Shown here: piece after piece, positions 45,970-54,783 of the stretch
Layout of the letters: every line of letters begins with the position of its first letter
How positions within the stretch are numbered: position 1 is the first letter of the stretch
Assembly (NCBI RefSeq): GCF_019933235.1
Contig: NZ_CP082945.1
Coordinates: 6,671,501-6,735,500, forward strand
Direction of reading: 5' to 3'
Length of the DNA: 64,000 nt
From: Streptomyces angustmyceticus
GTDB lineage: Bacteria > Actinomycetota > Actinomycetes > Streptomycetales > Streptomycetaceae
The notes under the pieces: generated by a model
Told to the model about the DNA's origin: nothing
The model's database searches: none
Seen by the model: the letters and a program-made list of their open reading frames with translations, nothing else
Position numbers and translations under genes: made by a program

Positions 45970-47670
45970 ATGACGTCCACGGTGCCCACCGCCGCCCACC
46001 ACGCGGATGCCCAGCCGCCCATCACCATGTTCGGCCCGGACTTCCCGTACGCCTACGACGACTTCCTCGCGCACCCGGCGGGCCTCGGCCAGGTCCCGGC
46101 GACCGAGCACGGCAAGGAGGTCGCGGTCATCGGCGGCGGCCTCTCCGGCATCGTCACCGCCTACGAACTGATGAAGATGGGCCTCAAGCCCGTCGTCTAC
46201 GAGGCGGATCAGATAGGCGGCCGGCTGCGGACCGTCGGCTTCGACGGCACCCCGGCCGACGCCGCGGGCCTGACCGCCGAGATGGGCGCGATGCGCTTCC
46301 CGCCGTCCTCGACGGCGCTCCAGCACTACATCGACCTGGTGGACCTGAAGACCACGCCGTTCCCCAACCCGCTGGCGGCGGACACCCCCTCGACCGTCGT
46401 CGACCTCAAGGGCGAGTCGCACTACGCCCGCACCGTCGACGACCTCCCCGAGGTCTACCACCAGGTCATGGACGCCTGGAACGCCTGCCTGGAGGAGGGC
46501 GCGGACTTCTCCGACATGAACCGGGCGATCCGCGAGCGGGACGTCCCGCGCATCCGCGAGATCTGGTCCCGGCTCGTCGAGAAGCTCGACAACCAGACCT
46601 TCTACGGCTACCTCTGCGACTCGACGGCCTTCAAGTCCTTCCGTCACCGCGAGATCTTCGGCCAGGTCGGCTTCGGCACCGGCGGCTGGGACACCGACTT
46701 CCCCAACTCCATCCTGGAGATCCTCCGGGTCGTCTACACCGAGGCCGACGACCACCACCGCGGCATCGTCGGCGGCAGCCAGCAGCTGCCGCTGCGCCTG
46801 TGGGAGCGCGAGCCCGCCAAGATCGTGCACTGGGCGCCGGGCACCTCGCTGTCGTCGCTGCACGACGGGACGCCGCGGCCCGCGGTCACCCGCCTGCACC
46901 GCACCGCGGGCAACCACGTCACGGTGACCGACGCCGACGGCGACATCCGCACCTACGAGGCCGCCGTCTTCACCGCTCAGTCCTGGATGCTGCTGAGCAA
47001 GATCGACTGCGATGACGCGCTGTTCCCCATCGACCACTGGACGGCGATGGAGCGCACCCACTACATGGAGTCCAGCAAGCTCTTCGTGCCCGTCGACCGG
47101 CCGTTCTGGCTCGACAAGGACGAGGACACCGGCCGCGACACCATGTCGATGACGCTGACCGACCGGATGACCCGCGGCACCTACCTGCTCGACAACGGCC
47201 CCGACGAGCCCGCCGTCATCTGCCTCTCCTACACCTGGTGCGACGACAGCCTCAAGTGGCTGCCGCTGGACGCCAACGAGCGGATGGAGGTCATGCTGAA
47301 GTCGCTGTCGGAGATCTATCCGAAGGTCGACATCCGCAAGCACATCATCGGCAACCCGGTCACCGTCTCCTGGGAGAACGAGCCCTACTTCATGGGCGCC
47401 TTCAAGGCGAACCTGCCCGGCCACTACCGCTACCAGCGGCGCCTGTTCACCCACTTCATGCAGGACCGCCTCCCCGAGGACAAGCGGGGCCTGTTCCTCG
47501 CGGGCGACGACATCTCCTGGACCGCGGGCTGGGCCGAGGGCGCCGTGCAGACCGCGCTGAACGCGGTGTGGGGCGTGATGCACCAGTTCGGCGGCGCGAC
47601 CGACCCCACGAACCCGGGCCCGGGCGACGTCTACGACGAGATCGCACCGGTCGAACTGCCCGAGGACTGA
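45970..47670 (+). CDS. davB: Flavin amino-acid monooxygenase, probable L-lysine 2-monooxygenase
   Basis: Oxidative decarboxylation of L-lysine to 5-aminopentanamide. The 566-aa protein has the dinucleotide motif AVIGGGLSGIVTAYEL (about 53-68), EADQIGGRLR, and long stretches that match what I recall of Pseudomonas DavB (FGPDFPYAYDDFLAHPAGLG; FGQVGFGTGGWDTDFPNS; GHYRYQRR; GDDISWTAGWAEGAVQT). The position equivalent to Cys254 of the Pseudomonas enzyme, which influences oxidase versus monooxygenase activity, is Ala259 here. AAGGAG lies 8 nt before the ATG. It is co-transcribed with the amidase. Tryptophan or another amino acid remains possible as substrate. Confidence 0.8.
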   Translation: MTSTVPTAAHHADAQPPITMFGPDFPYAYDDFLAHPAGLGQVPATEHGKEVAVIGGGLSGIVTAYELMKMGLKPVVYEADQIGGRLRTVGFDGTPADAAGLTAEMGAMRFPPSSTALQHYIDLVDLKTTPFPNPLAADTPSTVVDLKGESHYARTVDDLPEVYHQVMDAWNACLEEGADFSDMNRAIRERDVPRIREIWSRLVEKLDNQTFYGYLCDSTAFKSFRHREIFGQVGFGTGGWDTDFPNSILEILRVVYTEADDHHRGIVGGSQQLPLRLWEREPAKIVHWAPGTSLSSLHDGTPRPAVTRLHRTAGNHVTVTDADGDIRTYEAAVFTAQSWMLLSKIDCDDALFPIDHWTAMERTHYMESSKLFVPVDRPFWLDKDEDTGRDTMSMTLTDRMTRGTYLLDNGPDEPAVICLSYTWCDDSLKWLPLDANERMEVMLKSLSEIYPKVDIRKHIIGNPVTVSWENEPYFMGAFKANLPGHYRYQRRLFTHFMQDRLPEDKRGLFLAGDDISWTAGWAEGAVQTALNAVWGVMHQFGGATDPTNPGPGDVYDEIAPVELPED

Positions 47671-47678
47671 CGCGCGTT

Positions 47679-47748
47679 CACTGTCGGCCCCGCCCCGCGC
47701 GCAGACGAAACCCGCGCCGAGGGCGGGGCGGGCCGGCGGGGACAGTGG
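47679..47748. terminator. Large hairpin between davB-like and DUF5995 genes
   Basis: Imperfect inverted repeat: CACTGTCGGCCCCGCCCCGC on the left and GGGCGGGGCGGGCC...GGGGACAGTG on the right. It could terminate transcription from both sides. Confidence 0.5.
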
Positions 47749-47856
47749 TTGACGGGGCCCGGCCGGCCGGAGGCTAGACCCCCGCCGCCCGTGCCGCCGT
47801 GTACACCTCCGCGGCCAGGGCCGTCAGCTCCTCGGCGTCGCGGGTGTCCCGCGGGT

Positions 47857-48633
47857 TCAGCCGGGCAGCGGAGTCAGCAGCATCCGCCCGACCAGTCCCA
47901 CCCCGGCGTCCAGCCGCTCGGTGAGTTCCTCGGCCACCTCCGGCAGCCGGCGGACGCTCCACAGTGCCCTGGCCGCCACCCAGGCGCCGTCCCTGGCCTT
48001 GTCCAGGCTCCACGACCCGATCAGATGCGTCAGCGGATCGGCGACGTCCAGTACGTCGGGGCCGGGCATCAGCTGCTCGCGGATCCGCTCCTCCAGGCTC
48101 GTCAGCAGCGCGCCGACCCGGTCGAAGTCGGCTTCCAGCGCGGCCGGTTCGCACTCCAGCGCCCGGCAGGTGTCCAGCACCGCCAGCGCCAGATCGTGGC
48201 CGATGTGGGCGTTGATCCCGGCGAGGGCGAACTGCAGCGGACGCACACCGGGGTGCCGGCGGAGCTGGAAGAGGGGCCGCCAGCAGGCGGGCGGCCGGCG
48301 GCCCCCGGCAGTGGCGTCCACCGCGTCGAAGTACCGCCGCGCGAAGCGGAGGTCCAGCTCGCCCGCGGTCGCCGGGTCCTGGAACCCGCCGTCCCCGAGG
48401 CGATGCGCGACGGCCTCGGTGACCGCCAGGTAGACCCCGTTGAAGACGGCCACCCCGTCCTCGGCGGGCAGCGCGGCGGCCAGCGCCCGCATCCGGGCCA
48501 GTACCCCGGCGACACCCGGGGCGGTGGCGGATTCCGTGCCGGTCGCGGTGTGCGGGCCGGTGGGGGGCCGGGCGGCGGGTCCCGTGGCCGGGGACGGACG
48601 GTCGGGGCGGGAAGGGCGCTGCGTGGTCGTCAT
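47857..48633 (-). CDS. DUF5995-family protein
   Basis: A 258-aa predicted cytoplasmic, largely helical protein. The first 40 residues are Pro/Thr-rich and disordered. The core shows DGVAVFNGVYLAVTEAV, FARRYFDAVDA, and ALAGINAHIGHDLALAVLDTC, the conserved His-containing helix of DUF5995. Function unknown. Immediately beyond its stop another minus-strand frame stays open with near-perfect G/C third positions to 47774, suggesting a frameshifted or eroded C-terminus. Confidence 0.75.
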   Translation of the reverse strand: MTTTQRPSRPDRPSPATGPAARPPTGPHTATGTESATAPGVAGVLARMRALAAALPAEDGVAVFNGVYLAVTEAVAHRLGDGGFQDPATAGELDLRFARRYFDAVDATAGGRRPPACWRPLFQLRRHPGVRPLQFALAGINAHIGHDLALAVLDTCRALECEPAALEADFDRVGALLTSLEERIREQLMPGPDVLDVADPLTHLIGSWSLDKARDGAWVAARALWSVRRLPEVAEELTERLDAGVGLVGRMLLTPLPG

Positions 48634-48806
48634 CCACCCAGCGTGACACTGCGGTTACGCATGGAGAGGGGTGCGCGCGGCCGTTGACCGGAACGGGGTA
48701 ACGGGCGGCGCGCCTCGTTGGCGGTGGCGCGCCGACAGCACTGCCTCCGGCGGCCGCCGTCGGCTGCCGGCCGTTCCGCCTCCGGTCCCGGCCGGCTGCC
48801 GCCCCG

Positions 48807-50180
48807 TCAGTCCTTGTCGTACGAAGAGGTGCCCTCGTCCAGCAGCGGCGCCTGCGGCTTGAGGTGTGCGGGGGCGCAGGCGCGCAGCCCGTGGTAGCCG
48901 GTGAGCACCACGATCGTGCCCAGGGCGATGCCGCTCAGTTCGAAGTGTTCGCTGATCCGCAGGCTCACCCCGCCGACGCCGATGATCACGCCCGCGGCGA
49001 CCGGCACGAGGTGGAGCGGATTGCGCAGATCCACCTTGTTGTGCACCCAGATCTGGGCGCCCAGCAGGCCGATCATGCCGTACAGGATGACGGTGATGCC
49101 GCCCAGCACCCCGCCGGGGATCGCCGCGACGACGGCGCCGAACTTCGGGCACAGGCCGAAGAGGAGCGCGAAGCCGGCGGCCGCCCAGTAGGCGGCGGTC
49201 GAGTAGACGCGGGTCGCCGCCATCACGCCGATGTTCTCGGAGTACGTGGTGTTGGGCGGGCCGCCGAGTGCGGTGGAGAGCACCGATGCCGCGCCGTCGG
49301 CGGAAATCGCGGTGCCCAGCTTGTCGTCCAGGGGGTCGCCGGTCATCTCGCCGACGGCCTTGACGTGTCCGGCGTTCTCCGCGACCAGCGCGATCACGAC
49401 GGGCAGCGCGACCAGGACCGCCGACCACTGGAAACTGGGCCCGTGGAAGTGCGGCAGCCCGATCCAGTCGGCCGTGCCGACGGCGGAGAAGTCCAGCCGC
49501 CAGTGGTCGGTGACCTTCCCCGAGCCGTCCACCGAGTGGATCATCCCGAAGGCCCGGTCGAAGACCCATGAGACGCCGTAGCCGAAGACCAGCCCGAGGA
49601 AGATCGCGATACGCGACCAGAAGCCGCGCAGGCAGACCACGGCGAACCCGGTGAACAGCATGGTCAGCAGCGCCACCCACTGGTCCTGCGGCCAGTAGGT
49701 GCGTGCCGTGACCGGCGCCAGGTTGAAGCCGATCAGCATCACCACCGCGCCGGTGACCACCGGCGGCATCGCGGTGTGGATGATCCGCGCGCCGAACCGC
49801 TGGACGGCCACGCCGACGAGGAAGAGCGCGACCCCGACGACCAGGACCGCGCCGGTGACGGTGGCGCTGGTGCCGCCCTGCGCCCGGATCACCGCGGCGA
49901 CCCCGACGAACGAGAGTGAACAGCCCAGGTACGAGGGGATCCGGCCGCGAGTGGACAGCAGGAAGATGACCGTCGCCACGCCGGACATCATGATCGCGAG
50001 GTTGGGGTCCAGCCCCATCAGCACGGGGGCGACGAAACTCGCGCCGAACATCGCGACGACATGCTGCGCGCCCAGGCCGACGGTGCGCGGCCACGACAGC
50101 CGCTCGTCCGGCCGGACCACTGCTCCAGGGGCCGGGTTGCGCCCGTCGCCATGCACGGTCCAGCGCACGCCGAGGCCCAT
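48807..50180 (-). CDS. uraA: Uracil/xanthine permease (NCS2 family)
   Basis: Proton-coupled nucleobase importer with about 14 helices. The 457-aa protein contains AQHVVAMFGASFVAP (helix 1), ALVAENAGHVKAVGEMTG (helix 8, substrate Glu) and GGPPNTTYSENIGVMAATRVYS (helix 10), which fit the UraA uracil branch better than xanthine/urate members. GGAG lies 6 nt before the ATG on the minus strand. It is not clustered with pyr genes but complements them by salvage. Confidence 0.92.
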   Translation of the reverse strand: MGLGVRWTVHGDGRNPAPGAVVRPDERLSWPRTVGLGAQHVVAMFGASFVAPVLMGLDPNLAIMMSGVATVIFLLSTRGRIPSYLGCSLSFVGVAAVIRAQGGTSATVTGAVLVVGVALFLVGVAVQRFGARIIHTAMPPVVTGAVVMLIGFNLAPVTARTYWPQDQWVALLTMLFTGFAVVCLRGFWSRIAIFLGLVFGYGVSWVFDRAFGMIHSVDGSGKVTDHWRLDFSAVGTADWIGLPHFHGPSFQWSAVLVALPVVIALVAENAGHVKAVGEMTGDPLDDKLGTAISADGAASVLSTALGGPPNTTYSENIGVMAATRVYSTAAYWAAAGFALLFGLCPKFGAVVAAIPGGVLGGITVILYGMIGLLGAQIWVHNKVDLRNPLHLVPVAAGVIIGVGGVSLRISEHFELSGIALGTIVVLTGYHGLRACAPAHLKPQAPLLDEGTSSYDKD

Positions 50181-50365
50181 GACTGCTCCACTTCTTCACA
50201 CGGTGATGACCGGGCAATGTTAGTGCGGGGTAAATCCGCTTCCTCCCGCTATCTCACGAGGTGCCCCGGTTGGCCTTCGCTATGGCCTCCGTCACGACGC
50301 CGTCTCCACGGTGCCCTGCTCCGGCCCTGGTCACCGCGCCCCGCGTCCCGCCGGACCGAGCATGC

Positions 50366-50379
50366 TAAGCAGCCGCTTA
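50366..50379. promoter_or_regulatory. TetR-type palindrome TAAGC-N4-GCTTA before the thioesterase gene
   Basis: The palindrome overlaps a -10 candidate TACGAT (50378-50383). Operators of this shape often bind TetR-family regulators of acyl-CoA metabolism in actinobacteria. The other bases of the 296-bp gap hold the uraA promoter region and nothing else I can name. Confidence 0.45.
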
Positions 50380-50476
50380 CGATGGTTCCGGCTCCTCACA
50401 CGAGCCCCACCCGCACCGCCAGCACCATCCACCTCTACAGCGCCCGCCGGCGCCCCCGACCCCAGGAGCACCACCC

Positions 50477-50965
50477 GTGAGCGTCGAAGCCCTGCAGACC
50501 ACCACCGTCCCGTACGGCGAACTGGTCCCCGTCACCGTCCACTTCGACGACCTCGACGCGCTCGGCATGCTCCACAACTCCCGCTACCCGCTGCTGGCCG
50601 AGCGCGCCTGGGCGGAGTACTGGCACGGCCACGGGTTCAGCTTCGACGGCGACTGGGCCGCGGCGGGCGACATGTGCAACGTCATCAAGGAGATGCGCGT
50701 CTCCTACGAGCGCCCGGTCACCCGGCCGGGCCGCTACGCGGCGCACCTGTGGGTCTCCCGCCTCGGCCGCACCGGCCTCACCTACGGCTTCCGGCTCTGC
50801 TCGGCCGACGGCACCGAGACCTACGCCCAGGGACACCGGGTGCTGGTCCGCATCGACGCGCAGACGCTGCGCCCCACCCCCTGGTCCGACCGCGCCCGGA
50901 CCATCGCGGCCGGGCTCCTCCGGCCGGAGGAGGCGGCCACGGGCGCCGGGGCGGACGCGGCCTGA
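50477..50965 (+). CDS. Hotdog-fold acyl-CoA thioesterase (4HBT family)
   Basis: A 162-aa single-domain thioesterase. The active-site signature VHFDDLDALGMLHNSRYPLLAERA places the catalytic Asp in the position used by 4-hydroxybenzoyl-CoA thioesterases. Later strands (MCNVIKEMRVSYERPV) match the family. The C-terminal 25 residues are Ala/Gly rich. GTG start; substrate chain length unknown. Confidence 0.85.
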   Translation: MSVEALQTTTVPYGELVPVTVHFDDLDALGMLHNSRYPLLAERAWAEYWHGHGFSFDGDWAAAGDMCNVIKEMRVSYERPVTRPGRYAAHLWVSRLGRTGLTYGFRLCSADGTETYAQGHRVLVRIDAQTLRPTPWSDRARTIAAGLLRPEEAATGAGADAA

Positions 50966-51131
50966 GCCGTCGCCGGGGCGCCGTCGGGCCGCCGATCGGC
51001 CGCCGTCGTCGAGCGGCCGGGCTCACGAGAGCGGCTGCCTGCGGCGGCCGCGCTCGTGCGTGCCCCGTCGTCGGCGACCAGGGGCAGCCGGACTCTCGGC
51101 CGCCGCGCCCGGCGAGGCCGACCCGCCGCAC

Positions 51132-52364
51132 TCACGACCGTTCCAGATCGCCGGTCGGCGCGGGGGCGGCGCCGGACGTCGTGCGGCTCGGCACCCCCAG
51201 TACCCGCGCGCCCAGCATCAGTCCGCATGCCAGCGCCGTGACCAGCGCGAACGACATCGTCAGCGATGTCGCCTGGGCGATGCCGCCGATCGCGGACGGG
51301 GCGATCAGCCCGGAGGTGTAGGTGATCGTGGCGACGCCAGCGATCGCCTGGCTGGGCGCGGGGCCGCTGCGCCCGGCGGCCGCAAAGGCCAGCGGCACCA
51401 CGACCGCGATTCCCAGGCCCATCAGGCCGAATCCGCCCATCGCCAGGGCCGGCTGCCGCGCCGCGATGATCAACAGGCCGCCGGACGCCGCCAGCACCCC
51501 GCCGGCCCGCACCGTGCGCACCGCGCCGAAGCGCGCCACCACCCTGTCCCCGGCCAGCCGCGCGGCGGCCATGGTGCAGGCGAAGGCGGTGGTCGACGCG
51601 GCCGCCAGGCCCGCATCGGTGCCGAGTTCGTCCCGGAGGTAGACCGCCGACCAGTCCAGGCCGGCGCCCTCGGCGAAGACCGCGCAGAACCCTACGGCCC
51701 CGATGAGCAGCGCCGATCGCGGCGGCAGCGCGAAGCGCGGCGGCGGATGCTCCTCGGGGGCGCTGCGCAGATCCATCACGCCCCGGCAGGCGAGCGTGCC
51801 GAGCAGGGTCAACACGAGCGCCGCACCGGCCAGATGGAGCCGGGCGTCCCACCCGGCGTGCGCGGCGACGGTGCCGGCCGCCGAGCCGAGCAGGGCGCCC
51901 GCGCTCCACATGCCGTGCAGCCCCGACATGATCGGCTTGCCGAGCCGGTCCTCGGTCTCCACGCCCAGCGCGTTCATCGCGACGTCCGACATCCCGGAGG
52001 CCGCGCCGTACACGAGCAGCGCGGGGCACAGCGCGTACACGTCGGGGGAGAGGGCGGGCAGGACGAGCGAGAGGGTCCACAGCGCGAGCAGGCCGCGCAG
52101 CGCGGTGCGCGCGCCGAAGCGGTGGCTGATCCGGCCGGCCAGCGGCATCGCGAGGGACGCGCCGATCGCGGGGAACGCGAGCGCCAGGCCGAGCTGGCCC
52201 GGAGAGATCCCGGTGTGGTCCTGGATCCAGGGGATGCGGGTGGCGAAGTTGCCGGTGACCGCGCCGTGGGCGAGGAACACCAGGGCCACCGACCACCGCG
52301 CGCGGCGCAGTCCGGCGTGGGGGAGCGGGGTGGTGACGTCCCGGGAGGCACGGTTGCCAGTCAT
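51132..52364 (-). CDS. MFS transporter
   Basis: A 410-aa 12-helix transporter. Motif A between helices 2 and 3 reads GRISHRFGARTALRG, and helix 1 begins RARWSVALVFLAHGAVTGNFATRIPWIQ, as in the YbjJ-like branch of efflux/sugar-type MFS proteins. Divergent from a ROK regulator gene over 70 bp containing one shared operator, so it is likely its target. Minus-strand TAGTTT lies 7 nt before the ATG, suggesting a leaderless transcript. Confidence 0.88.
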   Translation of the reverse strand: MTGNRASRDVTTPLPHAGLRRARWSVALVFLAHGAVTGNFATRIPWIQDHTGISPGQLGLALAFPAIGASLAMPLAGRISHRFGARTALRGLLALWTLSLVLPALSPDVYALCPALLVYGAASGMSDVAMNALGVETEDRLGKPIMSGLHGMWSAGALLGSAAGTVAAHAGWDARLHLAGAALVLTLLGTLACRGVMDLRSAPEEHPPPRFALPPRSALLIGAVGFCAVFAEGAGLDWSAVYLRDELGTDAGLAAASTTAFACTMAAARLAGDRVVARFGAVRTVRAGGVLAASGGLLIIAARQPALAMGGFGLMGLGIAVVVPLAFAAAGRSGPAPSQAIAGVATITYTSGLIAPSAIGGIAQATSLTMSFALVTALACGLMLGARVLGVPSRTTSGAAPAPTGDLERS

Positions 52365-52375
52365 GGCGCGTAAAC

Positions 52376-52396
52376 TATCAGGAACCCTGCCTGATA
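52376..52396. promoter_or_regulatory. Shared operator of the MFS/ROK pair
   Basis: Perfect 21-bp inverted repeat TATCAGG-N7-CCTGATA. Its left arm overlaps the MFS -10 (TAGTTT, minus strand, 52372-52377) and its right arm the ROK -10 (GATAAT, 52393-52398). Bound ROK protein should repress both promoters. Confidence 0.75.
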
Positions 52397-52434
52397 ATAA
52401 GGGTGTTGGTCCGCCGGAATGAAAGACTCACGTC

Positions 52435-53712
52435 ATGCACGCACCGCGCACGGCAGCCGCCGGCCGCACCGCCTCTCCGGCCACCGCACGGCTCATCAAT
52501 GACCGTCTGGCACTGCAACTCCTGCAGTCCGAGGGGCCCTTGACGGCAGGTCAGCTCAAGTCGCTGACCGGCCTGTCCCGGCCGACCGTGGCGGACCTCG
52601 TCGAACGCCTCCAGGACGCCGGGCTGATCACCGTGGTCGGCGAGAGCGGTGCGCAGCGGCGCGGCCCCAACGCCCGGCTCTACGGGATCGTCGCCGACCG
52701 GGCCCATCTCGTCGGCCTCGACCTGCGGACCCACAGTGTCACCGTCGCGGTCGCCGACCTCCTCGGCGAGGTGCGCGACGAACGCACCGCCCCCGTCGGC
52801 CCCGACGACACGCCCGGCACGGCCGTCTCCACCGCCCTCGCCGTCATGGACAAGTCCCTCGCCGCCGCGGGCGCCCACCAGCCGCACACCATCGCCGTCG
52901 GCGCCCCCGGCCTGGTCGACCCGGCCACCGGGCGGCTCGGCGGCACCGACTGGATCCCGTCCTGGCACGCCGCGCTGGTCGGTGAGCTGCGCGCCCGGCA
53001 CGCCGCCCCGGTGCTGCTGGAGAACGAGGTCAACCTCGCCGCCATCGCCGAGCAGCGCGACGGCGCGGCCCGCGACCGCGACACCTTCGTCCTGCTCTGG
53101 CTCGGCCACGGCACCGGTGCCGCCGTGGTCCTGGACGGCACGCTGCGGCGCGGCGCCTCGGGCGGCACCGGCGAGATCGGCTTCCTGCCGGTCCCCGGCA
53201 CCGCCGCCCTGCCCACGGCGAGCGGCTGCGACGGCGGCTTCCACTCCCTGGCCGGCTCCGCCGCGATCTGCGCCCTCGCGGCGGAACACGGCCTGCCCGC
53301 CGCGCCCGGCACCGGACCGGGGACGGCGACCGCACCCCCGTCCGGAGCCGCGGCCGGCACCCCGTCCGCCGTGGCCGACGCGGACGCCCCGCCCGCCGAA
53401 GCCGTCGTACGGGCCGCCCTGTCCGCCGGCGACACGGGCGCGGCGTTCCTGGACGCGCTGGCCGCGCGGCTCGCCCTCGGCGTGGCGGCGGTGTGCGCCG
53501 TGCTCGACCCCGGGTGTGTCGTCCTCGGCGGGGAGATCGGCCGCCGCGGCGGCGAGGAACTCGCCGGACGGGTCGGTGCGCAGCTGGCCCGGCTCTCCCC
53601 GCTGCGCACCGACGTGCGCGCGGGGACGGTCGGCGGTCGGGCGGTGCTGCGCGGTGCCGTCCTCGCCGCCCGCGACGCCGCCCAGGACGACCTGTTCACG
53701 CCCACGGGCTGA
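52435..53712 (+). CDS. ROK-family transcriptional repressor
   Basis: A 425-aa protein with an N-terminal winged helix-turn-helix (EGPLTAGQLKSLTGLSRPTVADLVERL, about 32-60) and a C-terminal sugar-kinase-like ROK domain (VGAPGLVDPATGRL; ENEVNLAAIAEQ; GHGTGAAVVLDG). The usual zinc motif (CxCGxxGCxE) is absent: the place reads SGCDGGFHSL (about 263-272), and a 40-residue Ala/Pro/Gly insertion follows. It may therefore lack zinc and sugar phosphorylation. Likely represses the divergent MFS gene. Confidence 0.88.
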   Translation: MHAPRTAAAGRTASPATARLINDRLALQLLQSEGPLTAGQLKSLTGLSRPTVADLVERLQDAGLITVVGESGAQRRGPNARLYGIVADRAHLVGLDLRTHSVTVAVADLLGEVRDERTAPVGPDDTPGTAVSTALAVMDKSLAAAGAHQPHTIAVGAPGLVDPATGRLGGTDWIPSWHAALVGELRARHAAPVLLENEVNLAAIAEQRDGAARDRDTFVLLWLGHGTGAAVVLDGTLRRGASGGTGEIGFLPVPGTAALPTASGCDGGFHSLAGSAAICALAAEHGLPAAPGTGPGTATAPPSGAAAGTPSAVADADAPPAEAVVRAALSAGDTGAAFLDALAARLALGVAAVCAVLDPGCVVLGGEIGRRGGEELAGRVGAQLARLSPLRTDVRAGTVGGRAVLRGAVLAARDAAQDDLFTPTG

Positions 53713-53828
53713 CCGGCGGAGGCGGCCGGAGCACGCCAGCTTCCGTCCCCGCCCTGCTGGTTGGAGAGTGCGCCAACTGCTTCCCCCACCCGGCCGCGTG
53801 GCAGGTGCGGCGGCACCCGGGCGGCCGG

Positions 53829-54608
53829 TCAGCGCCGCGCCGCGTCCCCCGTACGGGCCGCGAGGAACTCGGCGTAGGTCCGGCGGCCGTCGGCGTGTTC
53901 CGGGGTGAGGTTGCCGCCGCGGCGCAGTGCCGCGGCGGAGGCGCCCGGCAGCCACAGCGGCATCAGCAGCCGGCGCCGCCCGCCCGCCGCCAGCGTGGCC
54001 CGGACGAGATCCCGGGCGTCCAGCACCTCGGGACCGCCCAGGTCGGCGACCCGTCCGGCCGGCCCGCCGGCCGCCAACTCCGCCAGCCGGTCCGCGACTT
54101 CCCCCACCTCGACCGGCTGCACCCGCACCCCCGTCGGTACCGGGAGCACCGGCGACCGGGTGCCCGCCTTGATCACGCGGAGCACCAGGTCGTGCAACTG
54201 CGTCGTCCGCAGTACCGTCCAGCCGAGCCCGGAGCCCTCGATCAGGCGCTCCACGGCGAGCTTGGTGCGGTAGTAGCGGATCGGGACCAAGTCCACGCCG
54301 ACGATCGAGATGTACACCAGGTGCGCCACGCCCGCCGCCCTGGCCGCCGCGATCAGCCGCCCCGCCGCCTCGGTGTCCCCGCCGGACGGCGTCGAGGCGC
54401 AGTGCACCACCGTCTCCACGCCCGCCAGTGCCTCGGGCAGGCCCGTCCCGTCGCGCAGGTCGACCGCGTACGACCGCGGTCGCGGCCGCGCCGTGCCGGT
54501 GTGCGGGCGCCGGCTCAGCGACCGGACGTCATGGCCGTCGCCGAGCAGCCGGTCGACCAGGGCCCGCCCGAGGGTGCCGGTGCCGCCGGTCACCAGAATT
54601 GTCGCCAT
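53829..54608 (-). CDS. NAD(P)-binding protein, atypical SDR/NmrA type
   Basis: A 259-aa single-domain Rossmann protein. The nucleotide motif GGTGTLG is at about 8-14, and RPHTG-type basic residues after strand 2 favour NADP(H). The short NmrA-like members of this family act as NAD(P)H sensors or ubiquinone-related reductases. There is no YxxxK pair in the classical place. The ATG has AAGGA about 10 nt upstream on the minus strand. Specific reaction unknown. Confidence 0.8.
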   Translation of the reverse strand: MATILVTGGTGTLGRALVDRLLGDGHDVRSLSRRPHTGTARPRPRSYAVDLRDGTGLPEALAGVETVVHCASTPSGGDTEAAGRLIAAARAAGVAHLVYISIVGVDLVPIRYYRTKLAVERLIEGSGLGWTVLRTTQLHDLVLRVIKAGTRSPVLPVPTGVRVQPVEVGEVADRLAELAAGGPAGRVADLGGPEVLDARDLVRATLAAGGRRRLLMPLWLPGASAAALRRGGNLTPEHADGRRTYAEFLAARTGDAARR

Positions 54609-54783
54609 CGAGGATCAGTCCTTGAGGGGAGAAGGGATGTGGACGTCTCCGTTATGACGAAGCACGCGGGCCGCCGTGTGACACGCGGCGCGCCGGAGGT
54701 CTGTGAGGCAGCCCACAGCGCTTCGCCCGCATGGGCGACTACCGGCCGTGGCAGACTGAAGCTGTACTGACATAAGAGCAGCA

